64,000 nucleotides of DNA from Bacteroidetes bacterium UBA6183 (GTDB taxonomy: Bacteria; Bacteroidota; Bacteroidia; UKL13-3): assembly GCA_002422865.1 (NCBI GenBank), contig DITN01000036.1:30833-94832 (forward strand), in the 5' to 3' direction. Position numbers and translations under genes: made by a program. Below, one piece after another: positions 27,180-36,086 of this stretch; positions within the stretch are counted from its first letter, which is position 1, and each line of letters starts with the position of its first letter. The notes beneath the pieces are model-generated. The model was not told the origin of the DNA. It saw only the letters and a list, made by a program, of their open reading frames with translations, and made no database searches.

Positions 27180-28373
27180 ATGAGAGTTTTAATGATTACC
27201 CTATTAACCTGGGCTGGTTTTGCGGCATTTGCACAACAAAACAACAGCAGTTTAAGTAGACCCAAAGCATTGCAGCTTGCACAAGAAAAAAATCCGCAAG
27301 TAAAATTAGCCAACCTAAAAAAAGAAAAGCAACAGGCACTTAAAGCCTTTTCGCTAACTGTAGCCTCACCAGAAATTATTTTTGAGGCACCAACTTCAAC
27401 CGAATTACGTCCGGGTATTCTACAATCATTTGATTTTCCAACTACCTACATCAGAAAGTATCAGTCGCAAAGCCAACAGATATTGATGGCCGAAACTGAG
27501 AAACAAATTACACTTAACCAACTGCGTTATCAGGTAAACACAACCTACAACGAGATGCAATATTTGCGTGAGGTATTTGCATCATACCAACAACAAGATT
27601 CGTTATTGGAAGATGTGGTTGAAGTGACCAATGTGAGATTAGAAGTAGGACAAATTTCTAACCTGGAGAAACTAAATGCCGAATCGCAATACCGAGAGGT
27701 TAAATACCAACTCGACCAAGTAAAATCAAAACTGCGCACAGCTCGGGTTCACATGAGTTTACTTACCGGTAACCCATCAGACACAAGCTTAACTGCTGCC
27801 GATGAGTTTGTTAAACTTGCCATACCAAACGGTGTTGCCAATACCGATGATGCGTTTAACAGCAATCCTCTAACCGCATATTACGAGCAAAACAAAAAGC
27901 TGCAACATTTACAGCTTAAGCAAAATCAAAGTTATTGGTTTCCGAGTTTAATTGTGGGCTACTTAAACCAAGGTGCATCAAACTCACCCATGCAATACCG
28001 CATGCGTTATGGCTTTACGTTTCCATTGTGGTTTTGGAGCAATACATCACAAGTTAAAGCCGCACGCAAAAATGTAAGTATTGCCGATCAGCAATCGGTA
28101 TTAAACCAATACGATTTAAAAGGCAACTACGCACAAGCATTATCGGAGTTAAGGCAATTTACCGAAGCGCTAAACTATTTTGAACAAACAGCACTTCCGC
28201 AAGCACAAGAAATATCAATAACGGCTAAAGAAGGATACCGACTTGGTAGTATTGGTTATTACAATTACTTGTTAAACCTTCAACAAGTAATTAAGATTAG
28301 ACTTGGATATTTAGAGGCATTAAAAAATTACAACCAAGCCATTTTCACCATTCAATATTTAAGAGGAGAATAA
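27180..28373 (+). CDS. TolC-family outer-membrane efflux channel
   Basis: 397 residues with a signal peptide (MRVLMITLLTWAGFAAFAQ). Two outer-membrane-factor repeats consist of long coiled helices; internal repeats start LSRPKALQLAQEKNPQVKLANLKKEKQQ and later LTAYYEQNKKLQHLQLKQNQSYW. A short barrel strand FPSLIVGYLNQG lies between. It would form the outer-membrane tunnel of the CusCBA-like tripartite pump with the genes on either side. It starts 5 bases after the pump gene stop. Confidence 0.88.
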   Translation: MRVLMITLLTWAGFAAFAQQNNSSLSRPKALQLAQEKNPQVKLANLKKEKQQALKAFSLTVASPEIIFEAPTSTELRPGILQSFDFPTTYIRKYQSQSQQILMAETEKQITLNQLRYQVNTTYNEMQYLREVFASYQQQDSLLEDVVEVTNVRLEVGQISNLEKLNAESQYREVKYQLDQVKSKLRTARVHMSLLTGNPSDTSLTAADEFVKLAIPNGVANTDDAFNSNPLTAYYEQNKKLQHLQLKQNQSYWFPSLIVGYLNQGASNSPMQYRMRYGFTFPLWFWSNTSQVKAARKNVSIADQQSVLNQYDLKGNYAQALSELRQFTEALNYFEQTALPQAQEISITAKEGYRLGSIGYYNYLLNLQQVIKIRLGYLEALKNYNQAIFTIQYLRGE

Positions 28374-28378
28374 CAACA

Positions 28379-29542
28379 ATGAGAAATATATTTATAGCAT
28401 ATAGCCTAGTGATGATTTTAGCAGCATGTGGCAACAGCCCAAAAACTGAAACAACTGCAGAAATAACTGCAATAGACAGCGACTCGATAACACTTACCCA
28501 ACAACAACTTAATGGTGTAAATGTGAAGTTCGCACAATTTACACCACGCTTAATTAAACCCGTTATACATGCCAACGGGGCAATTAAATTATTACCCGAA
28601 AGCAAGGCAGAAGTGAGTTCTCACATTAGTGGTAAAGTTGAGCGTATTTATGTGCGCGAAGGGATGTATGTAAAAAAAGATCAAGTACTCATCAGCATAA
28701 GTAGTTTTGATGTGCTTGAATTACAAAACGAATATGTATCAGCCAAAAACGAAACCGAATTTCAGCTTATCGAATTTGAACGCCAATCGGCTTTAAAAAA
28801 ACGTAACATGGGTGTACTAGCCGATTTTCAAGCAACAAAATCAAAATACCAATCGGCTGTAATTAAAGAAAAAACCCTTAAACAAAAGTTGGAAATTATC
28901 GGTATTGACACCCGTTTGTTTAACGATTTAACGAATCCGAACATTCAAAAAACATTAGACATCAAAGCCCCATTTAGTGGTTACATCAATAAGCTTAATG
29001 TGCACGCAGGTTCGTTGGTACAAACCGAAACCATTTTGGCTGAAATAATTGACCCAACACAACTACAAGCCGAGGTTTATGTATACGAAAAAGATGCTGA
29101 ATTGATGCAAGAAGGCTTACCCGTTACCCTAAATTTTGTACAAAAAGGTATTGCACCACTAAGCGGAAAAGTATTGTTTGTATCAAGGGCATTAGACCCG
29201 GTAAATAAAACCATCACCTTACATGTTCAGTTTACACAGCCAAACAATAAAGAAATACATGCAGACATGAATATAAAGGCCGTGATAACCGGTATTTCAA
29301 ATAGCAAACCATTACTTGCCATTCCATCAACTACCATTTATGATGATGGTGATAACAAATATATTTTTGTGACAATGGATCCCTCAAAAAACCAAGTAGG
29401 CATGAAAAAATTTAGAATTGAAATTTTAAATGAAGACGAAGGGTACGCAGTTATAAAATCAATTCAACAGCTTCCTGAAAATTGTTGGGTTGCCGATAAC
29501 AATGTGTTGGCCATTGAAGCTGAAAGGAAGAAAAACGAATAA
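28379..29542 (+). CDS. Efflux RND periplasmic adaptor (CusB-like lipoprotein)
   Basis: 387 residues with a lipobox LAAC (Cys ~20). Order of parts: polar linker, barrel-sandwich start VKPVIHANGAIKLLPESKAEVSSHISGKVERIYVREGMYVKKDQVLISI, a helical hairpin (residues ~110-170), the second lipoyl half (LDIKAPFSGYINKLNVHAGSLVQ), then beta-barrel and membrane-proximal domains. It bridges the pump and TolC-like channel. There is no extended Met/His-rich metal-binding N-terminus. It is the last gene of the operon and ends one base before the convergent HPP gene. Confidence 0.9.
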   Translation: MRNIFIAYSLVMILAACGNSPKTETTAEITAIDSDSITLTQQQLNGVNVKFAQFTPRLIKPVIHANGAIKLLPESKAEVSSHISGKVERIYVREGMYVKKDQVLISISSFDVLELQNEYVSAKNETEFQLIEFERQSALKKRNMGVLADFQATKSKYQSAVIKEKTLKQKLEIIGIDTRLFNDLTNPNIQKTLDIKAPFSGYINKLNVHAGSLVQTETILAEIIDPTQLQAEVYVYEKDAELMQEGLPVTLNFVQKGIAPLSGKVLFVSRALDPVNKTITLHVQFTQPNNKEIHADMNIKAVITGISNSKPLLAIPSTTIYDDGDNKYIFVTMDPSKNQVGMKKFRIEILNEDEGYAVIKSIQQLPENCWVADNNVLAIEAERKKNE

Positions 29543-29543
29543 C

Positions 29544-30095
29544 TTATTTGGCAGTTGGATATTTACGGTGTTTGGTAATGTTATTAAAAAACATGGCTAC
29601 TAAAAACAAAATAAGTACACCAACCAATACCGGATTAATCAAATAAAAATATCCTAATCCACGAATTTTTTCGCTGCCAATAATGGCTATTAAAGCAGTA
29701 GCTCCACCGGGAGGATGAAGTGTTTTGGTGATTTGCATAGCCACAATACTTAATGATACCGAAAGTGCTGCTGCTAACCAAATTTCGTTGGGTAAAAGCA
29801 TACAAACTGTAACACCGATAAATGCACTGATGAGGTGACCGCCAATTAAATTTCGGGGTTGAGCCAACGGACTATTAATAACACCATATACCAAAACAGA
29901 TGATGCACCAAAAGAACCAATTAAAAATAAATTATCATTTAAAATGAAATATTTACTGTTGATGAAACCAATGATACCAATACCGAAAAATGCCCCCAAA
30001 AAAGTTAACAGGTGTTCTTTGGTATCAATCAATGTTTCCTTGTATAAAACGTATTTTGCCTTACGGTAATTACGCTTAATTTTTTTCATTGCCAT
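29544..30095 (-). CDS. HPP-family membrane protein
   Basis: 183 residues with a basic N-terminus (KKIKRNYRKAKY) and four or five membrane helices. The family signature TKTLHPPGGATALIAIIGS is present, as are PLAQPRNLIGGHLISAFIG and FGASSVLVYG. Known HPP proteins are small inner-membrane proteins; some act in nitrite transport in chloroplasts, and the bacterial role is unclear. It is convergent with the efflux adaptor gene with no room for a terminator between the stops. Confidence 0.85.
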   Translation of the reverse strand: MAMKKIKRNYRKAKYVLYKETLIDTKEHLLTFLGAFFGIGIIGFINSKYFILNDNLFLIGSFGASSVLVYGVINSPLAQPRNLIGGHLISAFIGVTVCMLLPNEIWLAAALSVSLSIVAMQITKTLHPPGGATALIAIIGSEKIRGLGYFYLINPVLVGVLILFLVAMFFNNITKHRKYPTAK

Positions 30096-30265
30096 ATTTA
30101 ATATAAGTTTGCAACAGTAATAACATGCAATTATTTAAGCACATATCACTCATCAAAACCAAAGGCACAAATATAACATTTAGCCAAAAGGTATTCGTGT
30201 GCAATAGTAATTTCAAAGTTTGTGGGCTTAATTTTTATCCGGCCAACAAAGACTTTCATTCATAA

Positions 30266-30303
30266 CCCGAAACAACAAACTATTATCTAATAGTTGTTTC
30301 GGG
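30266..30303. repeat. Long perfect hairpin upstream of the glutamate-synthase-like gene
   Basis: CCCGAAACAAC and GTTGTTTCGGG form 11 perfect pairs, with an inner TATTA/TAATA stem. It ends 40 bases before the ATG at 30343. No T-tract follows on either strand, so it is more likely a leader structure or operator than a terminator. Confidence 0.5.
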
Positions 30304-30342
30304 ACACTTTCTCAATAAACTTTCTTTTAATCATTTAAAATT

Positions 30343-31905
30343 ATGAAGTGGCTTTTTAGCGTAAGAACCATTATTGGTATGGTTTTACTTTTTTGTTTGA
30401 CCATTGCTGCCGACATGCTTGAAAAACATTTGTACAGTGGCATTGTATTTAGTTTACTATTAACCTTTTTTATCGGGTTATATTTGTACAACATCATTCA
30501 AGCTCAGCATTCGATTTTGCGTAATTACCCCATTGTGGGTTACCTGCGTTACTTTTTCGAGAGTTTTAGACCCGAATTACGTCAGTACTTTTTCGAGAGT
30601 GATTTGGATGGAAAACCATTTAATAGAAGACAACGCTCCATTGTTTATCAGCGTGCAAAAAACGTAAGGCAAACTGTACCTTTTGGTATGCAGGTAAACA
30701 GTTTGGAGGAAGGTTATGAGTGGATTGCACACACCATGTTTCCGGCACATATTAACAGCAGCGATTTACGTGTAACTGTTGGTGGTAAAAATTGTAATCA
30801 ACCTTATTCAGCAAGCATATTAAACATATCGGCCATGAGTTACGGATCGTTGAGTAAAACTGCCATACAATCGCTTAACGAAGGGGCTAAGTTGGGTAAG
30901 TTTGCGCACAACACAGGTGAAGGCGGAATCAGCCCTTACCACTTAGCCGGTGGTGGTGATTTAATTTGGCAAATTGGTACCGGATATTTTGGTTGCCGCA
31001 ATCAGGATGGCACGTTTAGTGGCGAATTGTTTAAGGAACAAGTTGCACATCCACATATAAAAATGGTGGAAATAAAACTGTCACAAGGTGCAAAACCTGG
31101 CCACGGTGGTATTTTACCGGCCGCTAAAAACACACCTGAGATTGCAGCCATTCGTAAGGTTGAACCATACACCACAGTTGCTTCTCCTCCCGGGCATAGT
31201 GCCTTTAGTAACATGTTTGGGTTGATACAATTTATTAAACAATTACGTGTATTAAGCAATGGTAAACCCATTGGTATAAAACTTTGCGTGGGTAGTAAAT
31301 TAGAGTTTACCGAAATGGTTGAAACCATGAAAGCCGAGCAAATTTTCCCCGACTTTATTACCATTGATGGTGCCGAAGGCGGAACGGGTGCTGCACCACT
31401 AGAGTTTTCGGATAGTTTGGGTATGCCTTTATATGATGCACTTTCTTTTGCGCACGATACTTTACAAAAATTAGGCATACGTAACGAAGTGAAAATATTT
31501 GCTGCCGGAAAAATTATTACCGGGGTTGATATTATTAAAGCATTGGCACTTGGAGCAAATGCATGTTACAGTGCACGTGGAATGATGTTTTCTTTAGGCT
31601 GTATACAAGCCTTAAAGTGCGATTCGGGTAAGTGCCCTGTAGGTATTGCTACACAAGAAAAACAATTGTACCAAGGCGTAGACATTACCGATAAAAGAGT
31701 ACGTGTAAAAAACTTCCATAACAATACCTTAAAATCGACAGTTGAGGTAATGGAAGCATGCGGTTTTAGTGATGTAAGTGACATTAAACCAGAAAAAATA
31801 TTTAGAAGAATTGGTGATGGACATGTAGCTACATTTAAAGAAATTTATTTTGATAGAATAGCTCCTACTCAAACAAAAATTAAACAAGTATCAACCCTTA
31901 ACTAA
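30343..31905 (+). CDS. FMN-binding glutamate synthase-family protein, membrane-anchored
   Basis: 520 residues. Residues 1-55 contain two hydrophobic segments (WLFSVRTIIGMVLLFCLTIAA and GIVFSLLLTFFIGLYLYNII). The rest is the FMN/Fe-S barrel domain of glutamate synthase (GltB central domain). Visible are ILNISAMSYGSLSKTAIQSLNEGAKLG, GEGGISPYH, KLSQGAKPGHGG, FITIDGAEGGTGAAP, and the Fe-S loop with C-x5-C-x5-C (SLGCIQALKCDSGKCPVGIATQ). No amidotransferase domain is present. Family knowledge: these are of unknown physiological function; related archaeal-type proteins may make glutamate from ammonia. It is followed 8 bases later by a small Rnk-like gene. Confidence 0.85.
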   Translation: MKWLFSVRTIIGMVLLFCLTIAADMLEKHLYSGIVFSLLLTFFIGLYLYNIIQAQHSILRNYPIVGYLRYFFESFRPELRQYFFESDLDGKPFNRRQRSIVYQRAKNVRQTVPFGMQVNSLEEGYEWIAHTMFPAHINSSDLRVTVGGKNCNQPYSASILNISAMSYGSLSKTAIQSLNEGAKLGKFAHNTGEGGISPYHLAGGGDLIWQIGTGYFGCRNQDGTFSGELFKEQVAHPHIKMVEIKLSQGAKPGHGGILPAAKNTPEIAAIRKVEPYTTVASPPGHSAFSNMFGLIQFIKQLRVLSNGKPIGIKLCVGSKLEFTEMVETMKAEQIFPDFITIDGAEGGTGAAPLEFSDSLGMPLYDALSFAHDTLQKLGIRNEVKIFAAGKIITGVDIIKALALGANACYSARGMMFSLGCIQALKCDSGKCPVGIATQEKQLYQGVDITDKRVRVKNFHNNTLKSTVEVMEACGFSDVSDIKPEKIFRRIGDGHVATFKEIYFDRIAPTQTKIKQVSTLN

Positions 31906-31913
31906 TATTTAAG

Positions 31914-32315
31914 ATGATGACATTAAATGAAAAAGACTACAACCGTTTAATAGCTGCGATTAAACAATTACGCATGAGTGCGGTTGGTAACAGCAACATA
32001 AAAAGTTTAGCAGAGAACTTAAAAGATGCGCAGGTCATTCCATCGGATAAAACACCTGAAGATTTAATTACCATGAACTCAAAAGTGTTATTAAAACGAA
32101 TGGACAATAACCAAGATATGGAAGTATCAGTCGTTTATCACGATGATGCTGACATCAAATCGAAAAAGGTATCTGTTTTTGCACCAATGGGTATTGCCCT
32201 ATTGGGCAAACGCGAGCAACAAGTAATTAACTGTAACCTACCTAACGGCAATATTTCTTACATGGTAAGTAAGCTACTCTATCAACCCGAAGCTGCAGGT
32301 GATTTGAATTTGTAA
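31914..32315 (+). CDS. GreA/GreB C-terminal-domain (Rnk-like) protein
   Basis: 133 residues. The C-terminal half, VLLKRMDNNQDMEVSVVYHDDADIKSKKVSVFAPMGIALLGKREQQVINCNLPNG, matches the FKBP-like domain shared by GreA/GreB and Rnk. The N-terminal half is a short helical segment, not the long GreA coiled coil, so it cannot cleave RNA in the polymerase like GreA. Rnk-like proteins bind RNA polymerase or act on nucleoside diphosphate kinase level. The start could also be the second ATG three bases on. It is co-transcribed with the glutamate-synthase-like gene. Confidence 0.75.
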   Translation: MMTLNEKDYNRLIAAIKQLRMSAVGNSNIKSLAENLKDAQVIPSDKTPEDLITMNSKVLLKRMDNNQDMEVSVVYHDDADIKSKKVSVFAPMGIALLGKREQQVINCNLPNGNISYMVSKLLYQPEAAGDLNL

Positions 32316-32336
32316 ACAACAAAGTTCATGCATAAA

Positions 32337-32365
32337 AAAAGTCTCGCCAATGGCGAGACTTTTTT
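32337..32365. terminator. Bidirectional terminator before pckA
   Basis: AAAAGTCTCGCC / GGCGAGACTTTT with loop AAT, between convergent genes. Confidence 0.9.
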
Positions 32366-32385
32366 GTTTATAGCTTGATAACTAA

Positions 32386-33981
32386 CTAAGCGTTTTGTGT
32401 TGCCTTAGGTGCTGCATTTAAAATTTCTGCATCAACACCGGCAGCATATTGTTCGAAGTTTTTAACGAACATGTTTGCTAATTTATTTGCTTGTGCATCG
32501 TAAGCTGCTTTATCAGCCCAAGTATTGCGTGGGTTTAATAACTCAGCAGGTACATTAGGACAAGCAGTTGGCATGGCATAACCAAATACTGCGTGGTTTT
32601 CATATGCAACGTTGTTTAATTCACCATTTAAAGCAGCAGTAATCATAGCACGGGTGTATGATAATTTCATACGAGAGCCTGTGCCATAAGCACCACCAGT
32701 CCAACCGGTGTTAATTAACCACACATTAATGTTTGGGTTAACTTTTAATTTTTCGCCTAACATTTTAGCGTATTTACCGGGATGTAATGGTAAAAACACA
32801 CGACCAAAACAAGCAGAGAAGGTAGCTTGTGGCTCGGTAACACCGGCCTCTGTACCTGCAACTTTAGCAGTATAACCACTAATAAAGCTATACATCGCTT
32901 GTCCGGCATTTAGTTTAGATATTGGAGGTAATACACCAAAAGCATCAGCTGTTAAGAAGAAAATATTTTCAGGTGTTTTTCCTACCGATGGTACTGCGAT
33001 GTTATCAATTAAGTTTATTGGATAAGCAGCACGGGTATTCTCTGTAACAGAGATGTTGGTATAATCAACCGTAGTAGTACCCGGATAAAAACGGGTATTT
33101 TCTAACAATGAACCAAACTGAATGGCATCAAAAATTTGAGGCTCTTTTTCTTTGGTTAAATCGACACATTTAGCATAGCAACCTCCTTCAAAGTTAAATA
33201 CACTATTGTCAGCCCAACCATGTTCATCATCACCAATTAATTTACGCTCTGGATCGGCAGATAAAGTTGTTTTACCTGTTCCTGATAAACCAAAAAATAC
33301 GGCAGTATCTCCGTTTTTACCAATGTTAGCTGAACAATGCATTGATAACACACCTTTTTCTTCAGGTAAAATATAGTTCAACACGGTGAAGATACCTTTC
33401 TTCATTTCGCCTGTGTATGCACTACCACCAATTAAAATAATTTTACGGGTAAAATCAATCATGGTAAAGTTGTGCTGACGTGTTCCGTCTTCAGCGGCAA
33501 CAGCTTTAAAGCTAGGAGCGTTGATGATTAACCACTCAGGAGCAAAATCTTTTAACTCTTCCGCTGTTGGGCGTAAAAACAAGTTGTTGCAAAACAAGTT
33601 GTGGTATGCAGTTTCGTTAAACACACGAATGTTTAAACGGTAGGCAGGATCAGCGCATGCATAAGCATCACGGGTGTAAATGTTTTTGCCTTCAAAGTGT
33701 TTGATTACTTTGTTTAATAAAGCATCAAATTTTGCAGGTTCAAACTTTTGGTTTACATCTCCCCACCAAACTGTGTTTTCTGTCTTAGCATCAGCCACAC
33801 AAAATTTATCTTTTGGTGAGCGTCCTGTAAATTCACCGGTGTCGGCCATTAATGCACCAGAATCAGTTAATACACCTTCTCCGTTTTTAATGGCGTGTTG
33901 CACCAATTGTGCTGGTGTTAAATTTTGGAAAGTTTGGCCTGCGTTGGCCATAATCTTTTCAACTATTGAATTGGTTGTCAT
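32386..33981 (-). CDS. pckA: Phosphoenolpyruvate carboxykinase (ATP)
   Basis: 531 residues, the usual length. Landmarks: TGRSPKDKF, kinase-1a loop GLSGTGKTTLSADPERKLIGDDEHGW (P-loop plus metal Asp), FNFEGGCYAK, NTRFYPGTTTVDYTN, and the C-terminal NTGWTGGAYGTGSRM. It converts oxaloacetate and ATP to phosphoenolpyruvate, the entry step of gluconeogenesis. Single gene with a TATTTTTG minus-7 element at 34012-34019. Confidence 0.96.
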   Translation of the reverse strand: MTTNSIVEKIMANAGQTFQNLTPAQLVQHAIKNGEGVLTDSGALMADTGEFTGRSPKDKFCVADAKTENTVWWGDVNQKFEPAKFDALLNKVIKHFEGKNIYTRDAYACADPAYRLNIRVFNETAYHNLFCNNLFLRPTAEELKDFAPEWLIINAPSFKAVAAEDGTRQHNFTMIDFTRKIILIGGSAYTGEMKKGIFTVLNYILPEEKGVLSMHCSANIGKNGDTAVFFGLSGTGKTTLSADPERKLIGDDEHGWADNSVFNFEGGCYAKCVDLTKEKEPQIFDAIQFGSLLENTRFYPGTTTVDYTNISVTENTRAAYPINLIDNIAVPSVGKTPENIFFLTADAFGVLPPISKLNAGQAMYSFISGYTAKVAGTEAGVTEPQATFSACFGRVFLPLHPGKYAKMLGEKLKVNPNINVWLINTGWTGGAYGTGSRMKLSYTRAMITAALNGELNNVAYENHAVFGYAMPTACPNVPAELLNPRNTWADKAAYDAQANKLANMFVKNFEQYAAGVDAEILNAAPKATQNA

Positions 33982-34011
33982 ATTTAAGGTTGTTCAATTG
34001 CGAAGTGGGAG

Positions 34012-34019
34012 CAAAAATA
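34012..34019 (-). promoter_or_regulatory. pckA minus-7 element TATTTTTG
   Basis: TAnnTTTG match on the minus strand, 30 bases upstream of the pckA ATG. Confidence 0.5.
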
Positions 34020-34201
34020 ATGATTCCGATAACAGGAAAAAATATAAATTTAATCTGCTGTTATTCAGGGGCTAATTTCCTTAAAACACCTCAATTAATT
34101 GATTAAAATCATGTGGCAAAAATCAAAACCATATTTTAACGGGTATTGTTGTAAATACAAGTATACCCATAGCTTATCATTTGTTTAGATGTAATATCAA
34201 T

Positions 34202-35065
34202 TTAAATGATCTCTAACACCCTTTTTATTGCACTCTCCACAATTAAACCCGGGTTACTGCTAAAGGTATGATTGATTCTGTTGGCTAAAATTGCATTAAC
34301 TGACACTGCCTCATGGCCTAATAAAGTAGCCATACCATATATGGCAGCTGTTTCCATTTCAAAATTGGTTATACGCAATCCGTTTACCTCAATATTTGAT
34401 AATCGCTTAATTAAATCTTCATATTTAGCCTCAGCCCTAAGCATGCGCCCTTGAGGTGCGTAAAATCCACAACAAGTGGCCGTTATACCAAAATTAAAAT
34501 GCTTACTAAACTTTGTAAACAAATCACCGGGAGCTTTAAATAGATATGGATTAACAAACAGCAACTCCAACTGTTCATCAATGGCATTTAACATGTTTGA
34601 TATTTCATCGTTTTCCTCATAATCATAAAACTGCATTAAGCTATCAAGTCCTAAGCCGTATGATGAAACAAGGATATCATTTACTTGCAAATTATCTTGT
34701 AAAGAACCACTGGTACCAATACGTATAAACTTTAATGAAGTTGGTGTTGTTTTCACCTCACGTGTTTTGAGGTTAATATTAGCCAAAGCATCCAATTCGT
34801 TCATTACAATATCAATATTATCTGTACCTATTCCTGTTGATACTACAGATATACGTTTATTGCCAACGTAACCGGTATGGGTTATAAACTCTCGCTTGCT
34901 TTTTTTAACTTCAATTTTGTCAAAGTGTTTCGATACTTCAGCAACACGATTTTGGTCACCCACCAAAATAACTGTTTCTGCCAACTCTTCAGGCAGAAGG
35001 TGTAAATGGTAGATACTACCATCATTATTTAATACCAATTCACTTTCCGGGATAATTGTGCTCAT
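34202..35065 (-). CDS. Nucleoside phosphorylase (uridine phosphorylase-like)
   Basis: 287 residues. The PNP/UDP fold is recognisable: TVILVGDQNRVAEVSKHFD (phosphate-binding start), VSTGIGTDNIDIVMNELDAL, FIRIGTSGSLQDNLQVNDILVSS, and the nucleoside-binding ITNFEMETAAIYGMATLLGHEAVSVNAI with the Glu-Met-Glu triad. It cleaves a nucleoside with phosphate to give base and ribose-1-phosphate. The EMET motif and length favour a uridine-type enzyme, but purine use cannot be excluded. Confidence 0.88.
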   Translation of the reverse strand: MSTIIPESELVLNNDGSIYHLHLLPEELAETVILVGDQNRVAEVSKHFDKIEVKKSKREFITHTGYVGNKRISVVSTGIGTDNIDIVMNELDALANINLKTREVKTTPTSLKFIRIGTSGSLQDNLQVNDILVSSYGLGLDSLMQFYDYEENDEISNMLNAIDEQLELLFVNPYLFKAPGDLFTKFSKHFNFGITATCCGFYAPQGRMLRAEAKYEDLIKRLSNIEVNGLRITNFEMETAAIYGMATLLGHEAVSVNAILANRINHTFSSNPGLIVESAIKRVLEII

Positions 35066-35122
35066 GTATATATGTCATTTATTGTTTTGACCAATATCAT
35101 TATGTAAATTCAAATACTCGTA

Positions 35123-35130
35123 TATATTTG
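35123..35130 (+). promoter_or_regulatory. Minus-7 element TATATTTG of the second usp gene
   Basis: TAnnTTTG match 25 bases upstream of the ATG at 35156. Confidence 0.55.
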
Positions 35131-35155
35131 TAGGGCAATTTACACTTTAAACATT

Positions 35156-36034
35156 ATGCAAACAACTCAGAAAAACACCATCCTTATTCCAGTAGACTTT
35201 AGTGATATCGCTATGCACGCATTAGACCATGCGATTAATGTTGCCAAACATTTTAACAACAACTTGGCTTTACTGTATGTAGTTGAGGAAGGTATACTTA
35301 GTGGATTGTTGGGCAAAAACGAAAAACAAGAACAATTGATTAAAGAGGCTGCGACAACACGCATGGAAAGATTATCAATCGATATCAAAACCCAACATGG
35401 TATTGACTGCAGCATATATGTCCGTTCGGGTAAAATTTATAAGTTGATTACAGAGGTAGTGGAAGAATTAAAATGCGATAGCGTAATTATGGGATCGCAC
35501 GGTGCTTCAGGCTTAGGTCAATTAATAGGAAGTAACTCTTCACGCACCATCATGCACAGCAAGGTGCCAGTAATTGTTGTAAAATCAGCACAAACTTCAA
35601 ACATTTATAAAAGTATTGTTTTCCCTGTTGATTTAACCATTGAATCACGCCAAAAAGTTAAATGGGCTATACACTTAGGTAAATCTTATGGTTCAACCAT
35701 TCGTTTGTTTAGTTTTAAAACCAATGACGAATTATTGGATGCTAAAATTGAAGGTGCGTTGCACCAAGTAGAAAACATGCTGAAAGAAAATGGAGTAAAC
35801 TACACTACCTTTATCAAAGAAAAGTTAGAAGGTAATTTTGCTGACGAAACCATTAAATACGCAGAAAGCATAGATGCCGACTTATTAATGATTATGACCC
35901 AAACAGAAGATAAAGACTTTAAAGAGTTGGTGTTTGGAACATACGCGCAACAAATTGTAAATACCTCACAACGTATTCCGGTTATGTGTCTCAATCCTAC
36001 TAAAACCGGTATGATATCGGGATGGGGATATTAA
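35156..36034 (+). CDS. Universal stress protein, tandem UspA domains
   Basis: 292 residues, two UspA folds. The first starts NTILIPVDFSDIAMHALDHAINVA and has the nucleotide loop VIMGSHGASGLGQLIGSNSSRTIMHSKVPVIVV, which fits G-x2-G-x9-GS-type ATP binders. The second starts YKSIVFPVDLTIESRQKVKWAIHLG and ends LVFGTYAQQIVNTSQRIPVMCL with a degenerate loop. It shares its layout with the Usp at 11171, where again only the N-terminal half keeps the ATP signature. Single gene. Confidence 0.9.
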   Translation: MQTTQKNTILIPVDFSDIAMHALDHAINVAKHFNNNLALLYVVEEGILSGLLGKNEKQEQLIKEAATTRMERLSIDIKTQHGIDCSIYVRSGKIYKLITEVVEELKCDSVIMGSHGASGLGQLIGSNSSRTIMHSKVPVIVVKSAQTSNIYKSIVFPVDLTIESRQKVKWAIHLGKSYGSTIRLFSFKTNDELLDAKIEGALHQVENMLKENGVNYTTFIKEKLEGNFADETIKYAESIDADLLMIMTQTEDKDFKELVFGTYAQQIVNTSQRIPVMCLNPTKTGMISGWGY

Positions 36035-36053
36035 TTGTAAATAAACTTAATTT

Positions 36054-36083
36054 AAAAAGAGGCTTCAACAAGCCTCTTTTTTT
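36054..36083. terminator. Bidirectional terminator
   Basis: AAAAAGAGGCTT / AAGCCTCTTTTT, loop CAAC, between convergent usp and DUF1003 genes. Confidence 0.9.
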
Positions 36084-36086
36084 ATG

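Noticed and set aside
31002..31478. 158-codon open frame antisense to the glutamate-synthase-like gene
   Set aside because: Shadow frame over a strongly conserved flavoprotein; no start signal or domain.
34140..34167. Inverted repeat GGGTAT...ATACCC before the nucleoside phosphorylase end as a terminator
   Set aside because: Only six outer pairs, internal mismatches and no T-tract on either strand; it may be a weak structure but I cannot support a call.
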